DNA of 31,476 nucleotides from Kiritimatiellia bacterium (GTDB taxonomy: Bacteria > Verrucomicrobiota > Kiritimatiellia > RFP12 > UBA1067), in the NCBI GenBank assembly GCA_016296065.1, contig JAEDKA010000045.1, forward strand, positions 1 through 31,476. Reading direction: 5' to 3'. The position numbers were made by a program, and so were the translations under genes. The notes beneath the pieces were generated by a model, which was given only the letters and a program-made list of their open reading frames with translations, ran no database searches and was not told the DNA's origin. Within the stretch, counting starts at the first letter, position 1. Every line of letters begins with the position of its first letter. Positions 22,276 through 29,996 of the stretch are shown here, piece after piece.

Positions 22276-22812
22276 TCAGTCCTCCCTCATGTAGGCGCAG
22301 GTCAGCGTGAACGACCCCCTGAGATAGCCCTTCTTGGAGCTTGGCTTGAAATTGATGTTGCCGACGTCGAACATTCCCTCCGTCGTGTTCTCGAGTTCGT
22401 GCAGGAACCTTACGAGCGACTCGAGCGCGCCCTCCCAGTTCCTCACCTCGATCGGAAGCTCAAGGACGTCGCCCTTCTCCACCTCCGCGCCGCCCTGACG
22501 CTGCGAGATGAAGATGTGGTGCTTCTCGGCGAGCTCGTCCATCTTCTGGAGCCACGTCGTGTCCGTCGTCTTCCCGAACGCGAACGTCGGCATCTGCGAC
22601 TTCTCGTCCTCGTAGGCGTCGTTCCACTTCTGCCTCTCGCCGATGAGGCGGCATTCCTTCTCGTACGTCTCACGCGCGCTCCTGTACGTGCGCGAGGCCT
22701 TCTTCCACGCCGCCTCCTGGCTCGTGAACCACAAAACGACCGCGAGGGCGTACAGCAGCACCATGCCGATCACGGCGAGCACCGCCTTCTCCTTCAGGGA
22801 CATGTTGTTCAT
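22276..22812 (-). CDS. GspM/PilO-like inner-membrane protein
   Basis: This protein has 178 residues from the ATG at 22812, which overlaps the previous stop by 4 nt (ATGA). An N-terminal membrane helix (AVLAVIGMVLLYALAVVLWF, about 10-29) is followed by a coiled coil and a small ferredoxin-like domain (IEVRNWEGALESLVRFLHELENTTEG). This is the usual layout of PilO/GspM, the inner-membrane platform that joins GspL/PilN to the secretin. It lies 4 nt upstream of gspD. The name rests on layout and context, not on strong sequence motifs. Confidence 0.75.
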   Translation of the reverse strand: MNNMSLKEKAVLAVIGMVLLYALAVVLWFTSQEAAWKKASRTYRSARETYEKECRLIGERQKWNDAYEDEKSQMPTFAFGKTTDTTWLQKMDELAEKHHIFISQRQGGAEVEKGDVLELPIEVRNWEGALESLVRFLHELENTTEGMFDVGNINFKPSSKKGYLRGSFTLTCAYMRED

Positions 22813-24071
22813 TCCTCCTCCTCCCCCTGGAACCGGCAGTCTATGTCGAATCGCTGACGGTTGCCCTTGCCGGAGGACGGCCCCTGCAGGTTGACCTCCG
22901 CGAATATGCCGCTGTCGATGAGCGCGTCCTTGAACTGGTACACGAGCGCGGCCGTGTCCGCCTCGCCGGAGAACCTCACGCCCTCCTCGCGCTTGAAGTT
23001 CCACGAGTTGAGCTCGATGCACGACGAATCGGCGCCCTCCGGCATCGGAAGCGTATCCGACACCGCCTTCATTATCTCCAGCGCTCCGCGCGAGTGGTCG
23101 GAGTACTTCCTCACCAGATCGACCTTCTCCTTCGTCTCGCGCACCGCCTTGTACTGGCGCGAATGCTCCCGGCTAAGCGTGCGCTGGTGGTCGGTGAGCA
23201 GCCCGAAAACGACCGGCACGCCGAACAGGACGAGCATCACGAGCGCCCAGATACCGCCCGCAATCGCGAGGAACTTCCTGAGCTTCGCCTTGAATCGCGT
23301 CTCGTCCAGCACGTCGCGCCAGCTCTCCGGCAGCACGTCGAGCGACGACGCGTCCGCGCTCCTCGCCTCTATGCCCGCGAACACCGCCTCCTCGCCCGCG
23401 CCGTCGATGCGCCTCACCGGCGCGAAGGACTCGAGCCCAGCGGCGTCGACATCGACTGAAACGACGATCTCGGAAAGCCTCTTCCCGCCGGCGAAGTCCT
23501 CAGCTTCGAGAAGCGAAAGCATCACCTCGCGCCGCAGGTCGCCTTCGGACGTGATCGCGCGGACCGCGGACGGAACGTCGCCGTCCAGCACGAAAAGCGA
23601 AATGCAGTCCGCCCCCTTCAGCAGAACGAGCTTCCTCGTCCCTTGCCCGGAAAATCCATCGCCGTCCCTGACGCGGCTGGAAGCCGCGTCTCCAAGCTGC
23701 CCCCACAGCGCGCGCAGCTCGCCGAGTGCAAGCGCGTCGACGCGCGTCACGTTCACCTTCGCGGCGTCGAGCGCGTCCGCGATGTCGTCAGCCGCGCTCT
23801 CGGGAAGCGCCGCCGCCAGCACGACGCGCCCCTTCTCCGTCTCGCTCACCGTCTCGCACGACACCGTAAGCGGCTCGTCCGGGAAAGGCGACAGCGCGGC
23901 GAGAACCGGCGTCGCGACGGCGACGGGATCCTCGCCTTCTGCCACGCGGACCATCTTGACGACGAGACGCGACAAAGGCAGCGCAAGCACAGCCTCTCCG
24001 GGGGCGATTTCCCCGGATAGCGCGCGCAATTCGCCGCCCGTGTAGGCGACGATCTGTATACTTTCGGCCAT
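22809..24071 (-). CDS. GspL/PilM-PilN-like platform protein
   Basis: This 420-residue protein has an N-terminal cytoplasmic half resembling the actin-like GspL/PilM fold, a membrane helix at about residues 270-292 (AIAGGIWALVMLVLFGVPVVFGLL), then a coiled coil and a C-terminal domain with DALIDSGIFAEVNLQGPSSG, as in PilN/GspL. It would tie the cytoplasmic ATPase to the inner-membrane complex. It is the first gene of the operon. The promoter lies 8 nt upstream of the ATG. Residues of about 127-134 come from a family C palindrome inserted in frame in a loop between LWGQL and RKLVLL. The assignment is by layout and context. Confidence 0.75.
   Translation of the reverse strand: MAESIQIVAYTGGELRALSGEIAPGEAVLALPLSRLVVKMVRVAEGEDPVAVATPVLAALSPFPDEPLTVSCETVSETEKGRVVLAAALPESAADDIADALDAAKVNVTRVDALALGELRALWGQLGDAASSRVRDGDGFSGQGTRKLVLLKGADCISLFVLDGDVPSAVRAITSEGDLRREVMLSLLEAEDFAGGKRLSEIVVSVDVDAAGLESFAPVRRIDGAGEEAVFAGIEARSADASSLDVLPESWRDVLDETRFKAKLRKFLAIAGGIWALVMLVLFGVPVVFGLLTDHQRTLSREHSRQYKAVRETKEKVDLVRKYSDHSRGALEIMKAVSDTLPMPEGADSSCIELNSWNFKREEGVRFSGEADTAALVYQFKDALIDSGIFAEVNLQGPSSGKGNRQRFDIDCRFQGEEEE
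23670..23690. repeat. Family C 21-nt palindrome inside the GspL-like gene
   Basis: Arms GACGCGGCT (23670-23678) and AGCCGCGTC (23682-23690) pair perfectly around GGA. It encodes part of a Gly/Asp/Ser-rich loop without shifting the reading frame. Confidence 0.75.
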
Positions 24072-24079
24072 TTGTGGAA

Positions 24080-24091
24080 ATTATACCAAAA
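24080..24091 (-). promoter_or_regulatory. Extended -10 promoter of the secretion operon (leaderless type)
   Basis: TTTTTTGGTATAAT on the minus strand has its hexamer at 24080-24085, 8 nt before the ATG at 24071. The oppF stop codon TAA (24081-24083) lies inside the hexamer. Confidence 0.7.
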
Positions 24092-24902
24092 AAGTGGGTA
24101 TTTTGGGAATGACCGAAAGTAGACGTTTCGTGTACTCGCTTTTGGGCGCCGTAAAGACGTCCTCGGTATTCCCGACATCGACGAAAAGCCCCTTTTCCAT
24201 CACGCAGACCCTGTCGCACACGTTCTTCACTACGGCGAGGTCGTGCGCGATGAGCAGAATCGAAAGCCCGAGGTCGCGCCTGAGGTCGCGCAGGAGATTG
24301 AGCACGCGAGCCTGCACCGAGACGTCGAGCGCCGACACCGGCTCGTCCGCGATGAGGACCTTCGGACGGCACGCGAGCGCACGCGCAACGGAAACGCGCT
24401 GGCACTGCCCGCCCGACATCTCCCGCGGATACTGGTCCAGCACCGCGTTCGACAGCCCCACGAGCGAGAGGAGAGATTCGGCGCTCGTCTCACGCCCCTC
24501 GCGACCCGCTTGTCCCTCATGTCCTGCCTGACGTGAGGGGCATGGGTGACGAGAGGGACGAGAGGAAGTTCCCCTTCCATGCTGCAGAACTTCCTCAAGC
24601 GTCTGGCGCACCGTCATCCTTGGGTTGAGCGACCCGACGGCGTCCTGGAAGATCATCTGGATGGAATTATTAGCGCCCCTCTCGTCACTCATGTCCTCGC
24701 CATCGTCATTGAAATCAAACTCGATCTTCCCCGCCGAGGGCTTCTCCAGCCCGATGAGCGTCTTCGCAATCGTCGACTTTCCCGACCCCGACTCGCCGAC
24801 GATGCCGAGAATCTCGCCTTCCCCAAGCGAAAAGGAAACGCCCTTCACGGCTTCGAACGAGCCATAGCGGACATGCAGATCTGTGACTGTTATGTAGTTC
24901 AA
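24081..24902 (-). CDS. oppF: Oligopeptide-type ABC transporter ATPase
   Basis: This 273-residue ATPase is of the OppF/DppF type. It has Walker A GESGSGKST (36-44), Q-loop MIFQDAVGSLNPRMTV, signature MSGGQCQRVSVARAL (162-176), Walker B VLIADEP (182-188) and H-loop histidine 220. It would energise peptide or nickel uptake, but no permease or binding protein is near, so the substrate is open. Residues of about 113-139 (rich in Arg, Gly, Ser, Pro) are an insertion encoded by family B repeat DNA between the Q-loop and signature. A single nonamer-like unit may also lie at about 67-77 (DGEDMSDERGA). All catalytic motifs are intact. The C-terminus is short; its stop lies in the next gene's promoter. 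Confidence 0.88.
   Translation of the reverse strand: MNYITVTDLHVRYGSFEAVKGVSFSLGEGEILGIVGESGSGKSTIAKTLIGLEKPSAGKIEFDFNDDGEDMSDERGANNSIQMIFQDAVGSLNPRMTVRQTLEEVLQHGRGTSSRPSRHPCPSRQAGHEGQAGREGRETSAESLLSLVGLSNAVLDQYPREMSGGQCQRVSVARALACRPKVLIADEPVSALDVSVQARVLNLLRDLRRDLGLSILLIAHDLAVVKNVCDRVCVMEKGLFVDVGNTEDVFTAPKSEYTKRLLSVIPKIPTFLV
24488..24564. repeat. Family B nonamer-type palindrome inside oppF
   Basis: Left units (CTCACGCCCCTCGCGACC, GTCCCTCATGTCC) and right units (GTGAGGGGCATGGGTGAC, GAGAGGGACGAGAG) mirror each other around a centre near 24525. It is read in frame as about 27 residues of oppF that other family members lack. Confidence 0.75.
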
Positions 24903-24972
24903 GGTTGAAAATTGAAAGTTTTAGAGGTTGTCGAAACGTCGTCTTGATGTCAGTCGCCGTCTTTTCCGCCAT

Positions 24973-24983
24973 ATTATACCATT
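24973..24983 (-). promoter_or_regulatory. Extended -10 promoter upstream of oppF
   Basis: ATGGTATAAT on the minus strand has its hexamer at 24973-24978. The oppF ATG is about 70 nt downstream. Divergent from the promoter at 25021-25032. Confidence 0.6.
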
Positions 24984-25020
24984 TTTGTTTTTTCGCGTGC
25001 GCGCGCGCTGTCGCCCGAAC

Positions 25021-25032
25021 TTTTGGTATAAT
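25021..25032 (+). promoter_or_regulatory. Extended -10 promoter of the small-lipoprotein operon (leaderless type)
   Basis: TTTTGGTATAAT has its hexamer at 25027-25032 and ends 8 nt before the ATG at 25041. Confidence 0.7.
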
Positions 25033-25040
25033 ACGCGCCT

Positions 25041-25130
25041 ATGTCAAAATCCGGGAAAACCACAGTCATAGTCCTGGCGGCGGCCGTCGTGCTGTTGCTG
25101 GCCACGCTTGCCTCATGCGTCAAATACTAA
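25041..25130 (+). CDS. Tiny lipoprotein, 29 residues
   Basis: The peptide starts MSKSGKTTV, has a hydrophobic core of alanine, valine and leucine, and a lipobox LASC at about residues 23-26, followed only by VKY. After cleavage a lipidated tetrapeptide would remain. The start is placed 8 nt after a strong extended -10, which argues for a real gene on a leaderless mRNA. Its last 16 nt overlap the start of the DUF4230 gene in another frame, so it may serve as a leader peptide that couples translation, rather than as a functional lipoprotein. Both are inference. Confidence 0.55.
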   Translation: MSKSGKTTVIVLAAAVVLLLATLASCVKY

Positions 25131-25759
25131 AACGTTTCTTCGGTCTGTCGGCGGCGCTTCTGGCGATCGCACTGGCAACAGTCTGCTCCGTCCTCGCCTT
25201 CCTGAAATGGCGCGACGCCCGGACCGCATCGTTCGTGTCGTCCATCGTCGCGGAAAACTCGCCGATCGCCGAGCTCGCCTCGCGCAGGATCGTCTGGAAG
25301 GTCGTCCACTCCGACTCGTCGGTCTCGTCCGACTCCTTTCGCGAGACGGTCTACACGATCAAGGCTGGATACGACCTCTCAGCCGCCGATGCGCCCGTCG
25401 TGGACAAGGACGCAAGAAAGGTCGTTATCACGCTCCCCGCGCCGAAGATCATCTCAATCGACCACTTCCTCCAGCGCACCTCCAAGGAGCGCGCCACGTT
25501 CGCGAAGCGCGCCTTCGGCTCGCTCGGGGACGACGGACGCGCGGACAGGGAGGACGCCGCGCAGCTCGCGGCGGATTGCGAAAGGTTCGCCCTCCTCTCG
25601 ACGGAAGGCCTGCGCGAGGGCATCGAGCGGCTCTTGTCCGCACGCCTCGCCGAAGCCGGCGGATACACGCTCGAACTGAAGTCCGGACTCGACATCCCCG
25701 CAAAGGTGATGTTCAACGCCTACTTCGAGGAGAAGGGTATCGACTTCCGCCTGCCATGA
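25115..25759 (+). CDS. DUF4230 membrane-anchored protein
   Basis: This protein has 214 residues from the ATG at 25115, which lies inside the tiny lipoprotein gene. An N-terminal membrane helix (LSAALLAIALATVCSVLAFL, about 11-30) leads to an extracytoplasmic domain. Features matching DUF4230 as I know it are a strand-rich first half (RRIVWKVVHS, then TVYTIKAGYDLS, then KVVITLPAPKIISID) and a helical second half ending GGYTLELKSGLDIP. The family has no established function. It overlaps the next gene by 4 nt (ATGA), so the three genes form one coupled unit. Confidence 0.75.
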   Translation: MRQILKRFFGLSAALLAIALATVCSVLAFLKWRDARTASFVSSIVAENSPIAELASRRIVWKVVHSDSSVSSDSFRETVYTIKAGYDLSAADAPVVDKDARKVVITLPAPKIISIDHFLQRTSKERATFAKRAFGSLGDDGRADREDAAQLAADCERFALLSTEGLREGIERLLSARLAEAGGYTLELKSGLDIPAKVMFNAYFEEKGIDFRLP

Positions 25760-26988
25760 AAAAGACGACCCTCACAGCCGCCCTCGCAGCGCTAGTGCCG
25801 CCACTCCTCTCCGCCGCCGTTGGCGTCACTTTCGACGCGACGCTGACGAACACGACGGGGTGGGTGTACTCCGAGAAGATCCAGCGCTCCTCGACAGGCG
25901 GCGAGCACGTCTACTTCAACACTCTCGGCACTTTCGTAAGATCTCCCGAGTTCCCCTTCCGCGTCACTTCCGTCAGACTCGAGCTTTCCTGCTCAAGCGC
26001 GACCCCGACGAGGCACCTCGCGATCGTCCCGTCGGCCGGCGAAAGCCTCCAGTCCGCAAACGTCTCGGCGAAGGACAAAAAGGAGTTCCAGACCTTCGCC
26101 TTCGACGGATCCGACGCCGCCAGGTCCTTCGAGATCGTCCTGGCAGGCAGCGGACAAACCGGCAACTGGCACCTCTACTCCGCCGAAATCTCCGGGGTGC
26201 CGCTGATCGACCCGCCCGACGGACTCGCCGCGCCGGTGGTCAAGCGGGACGGATTCACCCTTCGCTGGGACAATCCGGACGGCGCGGTCTCGAACCGTGT
26301 CGAAATATTCGAGATCGTGCCCGGCAAAGACGACAAGGGCGACTCGGTGGAATACGACTTCTCGACCTTCCGCAACGACACCGGAAACGCCCGTGACGCA
26401 ACGGACGAGTTCACGAACTCCATCCCGGCCTTCGCAGGCTCGTCGCTGATCAGGCTCCCCGCGAATTCCGCCGGAATGATACAGATATCGAAGGACAACA
26501 CGAAGGGATACCTCGTCCACTCCGGCTTTGCGGACTTCTCCGGCATGTCGCTTACCGTATCCGCAAGAATTCCAACCGACTCGCAGGGCAAGACTTTCGG
26601 AATCGGATACATAGCCGCGGACGGCGCGACGAACGAAGTCGCCTCGCTCCCCCTCTCGCTGGATTTCGTCACGAACACCGTCTCCCTTGCGGATGTCCCG
26701 CAGCTCGCTCCGATAATCTTCAACACCCAGGGCGCGAACAGCAAGCGAATCGTCCATGTAGACTACCTCGCCTTCACGGACACAAGCGCCTGCGTGCCCC
26801 CGGCGACGAACCTCGTCGCGTCGTTCTTCGCGACAGCGCCGACGGCGGCCGCAAAGGACCTCCGCCCCAGGGCGGGCTACCTCGTCCGCGTCTCGGCTTT
26901 CGACGCGGAGGGAAACGAATCGGACTTCTCGGATCCGCTCGCAGTGCGGACGCTCGCCACAATTCCGACAAAGATAACACTTAGATAG
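25756..26988 (+). CDS. Secreted protein with fibronectin-like segments
   Basis: This 410-residue protein starts with a signal peptide (MKKTTLTAALAALVPPLLSAAVG). It has strand-rich segments with fibronectin type III-like borders (LIDPPDGLAAPVVKRDGFTLRWDNPDG near 155-180, and a final YLVRVSAFDAEGNESDFSDPL). The region between resembles jelly-roll or lectin-like folds, with SYLVHSGFADFSGMSLTVSARIP-type text, but I cannot name a family. Secreted proteins of this style are common in PVC bacteria. It may be a client of a type II-like secretion system; no direct evidence links it. The ATG overlaps the DUF4230 stop. Confidence 0.75.
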   Translation: MKKTTLTAALAALVPPLLSAAVGVTFDATLTNTTGWVYSEKIQRSSTGGEHVYFNTLGTFVRSPEFPFRVTSVRLELSCSSATPTRHLAIVPSAGESLQSANVSAKDKKEFQTFAFDGSDAARSFEIVLAGSGQTGNWHLYSAEISGVPLIDPPDGLAAPVVKRDGFTLRWDNPDGAVSNRVEIFEIVPGKDDKGDSVEYDFSTFRNDTGNARDATDEFTNSIPAFAGSSLIRLPANSAGMIQISKDNTKGYLVHSGFADFSGMSLTVSARIPTDSQGKTFGIGYIAADGATNEVASLPLSLDFVTNTVSLADVPQLAPIIFNTQGANSKRIVHVDYLAFTDTSACVPPATNLVASFFATAPTAAAKDLRPRAGYLVRVSAFDAEGNESDFSDPLAVRTLATIPTKITLR

Positions 26989-26990
26989 CC

Positions 26991-28094
26991 ATGCCAAACA
27001 CAGATCGTCCACTCAAGCTCGCAATAATCGGCGGAGGAGCCGCCGGGATGTTCGCCGCCGCCGTCGCGTCGGAACGCCGCGTTCCGTGCCTCGTCTTCGA
27101 GCGCAAGGCTCGGCTGGGATCGAAGGTGCTCATGACGGCTAACGGACGCTGCAACTTCGCGAAGGACATAACGCCGGAGCAGTTCCTCTCCGACCTCTCG
27201 CGCGGCGGAATTGCCGCGCAGTGCGCGGATTTCGTCGCCGAGGCGATTCGCGAATGCCCTCCGCGGCGCATCGTCCGCGGCTTCCAGTCGCTCGGCGTCA
27301 GGACGAAGATGATGAACGACGGACGCGTCTTCCCGGCGGACGAAAAGGCCGCGACGATCGTGCACGCGTTCGGAGACCTCCTGCGCGACGAGGAGGTGCC
27401 GATCGCGACGAACTGTCCGGTGACTGCGGTGGAGCGCATCTCGGACGGCGGCCCCGCGCGGCTGCGGGTAGTCACGAAGAACTTCTCCGTGGACGCGGAA
27501 AACGTACTGCTGGCGACAGGCGGCGCAAGCTATCCGAAAACCGGCTCCGTCGGCGACGGACAGCGCTTCGCGCAGGCGCTCGGACATTCCGTGGTGCCCT
27601 TCCGCCCCGGGCTCATCGGCGTGGAGACGTCCGACCCGCGCGTAGTGCGCCTCGCCGGGCGCCGCTTCGAGAGCGGAAGCGCGCGGGTGATCGACGGCAG
27701 CGGACGCGTCCTCTTCGAGCACCGCGGCGAAGTCGACTGCGAGCGCTTCGGGCTCTCCGGCGCAGCCGTCTACAACGCCCAGCGCTTCATCGAGCATTAT
27801 CTGCGCGAAGCGCGGACATCGAAACGCGAGCCTCCGACGCTCGAAGTCGCGTTCGAGAGGAACGTCGTCGTATGCCGTAATCCTCGCCCGCGTCCGCTGA
27901 AGGAGTCGATCGTCACCATCGGCGGAGTCGACGTCTCGGAGATCGATCCGCACACGATGCAGTCAAAGCTCGTGCCGGGGCTCTTTTTCGCCGGGGAGGT
28001 CATGGACATCGACGGTCCAACCGGCGGCTACAACCTCACCCTCGCCTTCGCCACCGCGCGCAAAGCCGTCGTGGCAGGGATTTCCCGCCCCTGA
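26991..28094 (+). CDS. HI0933-family FAD-dependent oxidoreductase
   Basis: This 367-residue flavoprotein belongs to the HI0933/YhiN/BaiN group. It has the dinucleotide-binding GGGAAG at about residues 14-19, FERKARLGSKVLMTANGRCNF (family signature), LLATGGASYPKTGSVGDG, and the C-terminal block TIGGVDVSEID, then GLFFAGEVMDIDGPTGGYNLTLAFATARKAV. Members reduce varied substrates; the physiological one is usually unknown. It begins 2 nt after the previous stop, so it may be co-transcribed with the secreted-protein gene. It is somewhat shorter than typical members. Confidence 0.9.
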   Translation: MPNTDRPLKLAIIGGGAAGMFAAAVASERRVPCLVFERKARLGSKVLMTANGRCNFAKDITPEQFLSDLSRGGIAAQCADFVAEAIRECPPRRIVRGFQSLGVRTKMMNDGRVFPADEKAATIVHAFGDLLRDEEVPIATNCPVTAVERISDGGPARLRVVTKNFSVDAENVLLATGGASYPKTGSVGDGQRFAQALGHSVVPFRPGLIGVETSDPRVVRLAGRRFESGSARVIDGSGRVLFEHRGEVDCERFGLSGAAVYNAQRFIEHYLREARTSKREPPTLEVAFERNVVVCRNPRPRPLKESIVTIGGVDVSEIDPHTMQSKLVPGLFFAGEVMDIDGPTGGYNLTLAFATARKAVVAGISRP

Positions 28095-28097
28095 TTT

Positions 28098-28107
28098 ATG
28101 GTATAAT
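28098..28107 (+). promoter_or_regulatory. Extended -10 promoter of mtaB (leaderless type)
   Basis: ATGGTATAAT has its hexamer at 28102-28107. Seven bases (CTCCGCC) separate it from the ATG at 28115, so the start codon should be at or next to the first transcribed base. Confidence 0.7.
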
Positions 28108-28114
28108 CTCCGCC

Positions 28115-29293
28115 ATGAAGGTATGCTTCGAGACATTTGGCTGCAGGCTCAGCCGGGCGGAGGCGCTCGACCAGGAAGCCGAGTTCGCCGCACGCGGATG
28201 GGTGAGGACGGAAGGCCACGCCGACGCTGATTTGATAGTCGTGCGCGGATGCTCCGTCACGCGGCACGCCCAGCGGGACTGCGAAAGGCTCGTCGAGCAC
28301 ATAAGGCGGAAGTACCCATTCAAGAGGCTCGTCGTCACCGGATGCCTCGCGGACAAGACCAAGCCCTTCGTGCTGAAGCAGCGCACGGACGGCGTTCCGC
28401 CGCCGGTCCCGACGCGCACCGCGCGCGCGTACCTCAAGGTGCAGGACGGCTGCGCCGGAAAGTGCGCCTTCTGCATAGTCCCGAAATTCCGGGGCAAGTC
28501 CGTCTCCGTGCCCTTCCAGGATGTCATCGACAAGGCTAGGAGGTTCGTGGACGCCGGATACAGGGAAATCGTCGTCACCGGATGCAACCTTGCGCTCTAC
28601 GCCTCGGACGGGAAGCGGCTCCCAGACCTTCTCGCGGCGCTTACGGACGTTGCACCGCCTTCCCTCGGAGCGGACGCGTGCAGGATCCGGCTCGGCTCGC
28701 TCGAACCCACTCCCGTCGCGCGCGAAGTCATCGACGTCATCGCGGAAAGGGAGAACGCCTGCCGTTTCCTCCACATCCCGATCCAGTCCGGCTCGAACAG
28801 GATACTCTCGCTCATGTCGCGTCCGTATTCGATGAAGGACGTCAGCGAGATCATCCACACCGCGCGCGAGCGCGTCCCGGGCATAGCCCTCGGCTGCGAC
28901 ATGATGACGGGCTTCCCGGGCGAAGGCGATCTTGACTTCCTTTCGACGCAGGGGCTCATCTCCCGCGCGCGCTTCGAGCGCGTGCATGTGTTCCCCTTCT
29001 CCGAGCGCCCCGGAACCGCCGCCGCCGCGATGCCGGACGTGATACCGGACGAGAAGAGGCGCGCGCGGGCGCGCGAACTGGCGTCGATGGCCGACAAGCA
29101 GAGGTCCGCCGCGGCGAGGAACTTCATCGGAAAGACCGTGGAATTCGTCGTAGAGGACGAAAAGACCTGCTCCGGGTGGACTTCGGAGTACTTCTGGTGC
29201 TCGTGCCCCCACTCCCACGCCGCACGCAAGTCCATCGCGCGGGCAAAGGTGCGCTCCACCGACGGACACATGCTTCTGGGGGAGATTTCGTAG
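28115..29293 (+). CDS. mtaB: tRNA t6A37 methylthiotransferase (MtaB-like)
   Basis: This 392-residue radical SAM methylthiotransferase has three N-terminal cysteines for the second iron-sulfur cluster (C10 in FGCRLSRAE, C46 in VRGCSVT, C77 in VTGCLAD) and the radical SAM motif CAGKCAFC (113-120). Downstream are FLHIPIQSGSNRILSLMSRPY and GCDMMTGFPGEGDLDF. FGCR at the start and GC..T favour the MtaB/YqeV clade, which makes 2-methylthio-t6A, over MiaB or RimO; this clade call is moderate. The C-terminal TRAM-like domain is short. It leads a unit with recO, 1 nt apart. Confidence 0.88.
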   Translation: MKVCFETFGCRLSRAEALDQEAEFAARGWVRTEGHADADLIVVRGCSVTRHAQRDCERLVEHIRRKYPFKRLVVTGCLADKTKPFVLKQRTDGVPPPVPTRTARAYLKVQDGCAGKCAFCIVPKFRGKSVSVPFQDVIDKARRFVDAGYREIVVTGCNLALYASDGKRLPDLLAALTDVAPPSLGADACRIRLGSLEPTPVAREVIDVIAERENACRFLHIPIQSGSNRILSLMSRPYSMKDVSEIIHTARERVPGIALGCDMMTGFPGEGDLDFLSTQGLISRARFERVHVFPFSERPGTAAAAMPDVIPDEKRRARARELASMADKQRSAAARNFIGKTVEFVVEDEKTCSGWTSEYFWCSCPHSHAARKSIARAKVRSTDGHMLLGEIS

Positions 29294-29294
29294 G

Positions 29295-29996
29295 GTGGCG
29301 GGCGAAATAGTGAAGACCGAGGGCATCTGCCTCGCCATCCACCCCTGGTCGACGACGAGCCACATCGTGCGCTGGCTGACACCGGACGGACCCGTCTCCT
29401 GCCATGTGAAGGGAGCGGTGCGTCCTAAAAGCGCCTTCCTCGGACAGTACGACCTAAACTACACGTGCGAGGTGCTGTACTACGCTCGCGCGAGAGGCGA
29501 ACTCCACGCGCTCAGGGAATGCACCCCGCTCAATATGCGCGAGGGCCTGAGGGACGACTTCAGGGCGCTCGCGCTCGCCGGGTACATGCGAGCGCAGTGC
29601 TCCGCGCTCGCACCGCACGGTCCGGACTGCGCGCAGTGGCACGCGCTCCTCTCAGGCGCGCTCGACGCCCTGTGCGGGCGCGAGGCCGGCCAGGCGGAGC
29701 TACTGCGCGACCTGCTCGCCTTCGAAATCGGCGTCCTGCGGCTCTCGGGACTGTCCCCGGAGATGGAGGCGGAATCCGGCGCTTTTGCGCTCCGCGGCGA
29801 GCGTTCGCTTCCCGTTTCGGCGGATGTCGCACGCTGCCTGAGGCATCCGCTCGCCGAAAAAAATATTCAGATTCTAGTAGACGCGGCAAGGGCAATTGGT
29901 GTATTCTATACATTCCACCTGGATTCTGCCCCGGAAATCCGGCGCAGCGTGCTCAGGATGATTTCTAACAATGAAGAAGGAAAACAAAATGGCTAA
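29295..29996 (+). CDS. recO: DNA repair protein RecO
   Basis: This 233-residue protein starts at GTG, one base after the mtaB stop. The N-terminal OB-fold has the RecO pattern VKTEGICLAIHPWSTTSHIVRWLTPDGPVSCHVKGAVRPKSAFLG (about 6-50). A helical C-terminal domain follows (LRDLLAFEIGVLRLSGLSPEM). RecO loads RecA onto SSB-coated DNA with RecR. The four-cysteine zinc site of some RecO proteins is absent. Coupling with mtaB suggests co-expression only. It overlaps the next gene by 8 nt. Confidence 0.82.
   Translation: MAGEIVKTEGICLAIHPWSTTSHIVRWLTPDGPVSCHVKGAVRPKSAFLGQYDLNYTCEVLYYARARGELHALRECTPLNMREGLRDDFRALALAGYMRAQCSALAPHGPDCAQWHALLSGALDALCGREAGQAELLRDLLAFEIGVLRLSGLSPEMEAESGAFALRGERSLPVSADVARCLRHPLAEKNIQILVDAARAIGVFYTFHLDSAPEIRRSVLRMISNNEEGKQNG

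Noticed and set aside
24715..24972. A minus-strand frame starting at the ATG right after the -10 box upstream of oppF
   Set aside because: The ATG abuts the hexamer and would lie upstream of the transcription start; the frame also overlaps oppF out of phase.
28249..28935. Arg/Ala-rich plus-strand frames inside mtaB
   Set aside because: They are out-of-phase shadows of a gene with intact radical SAM motifs.
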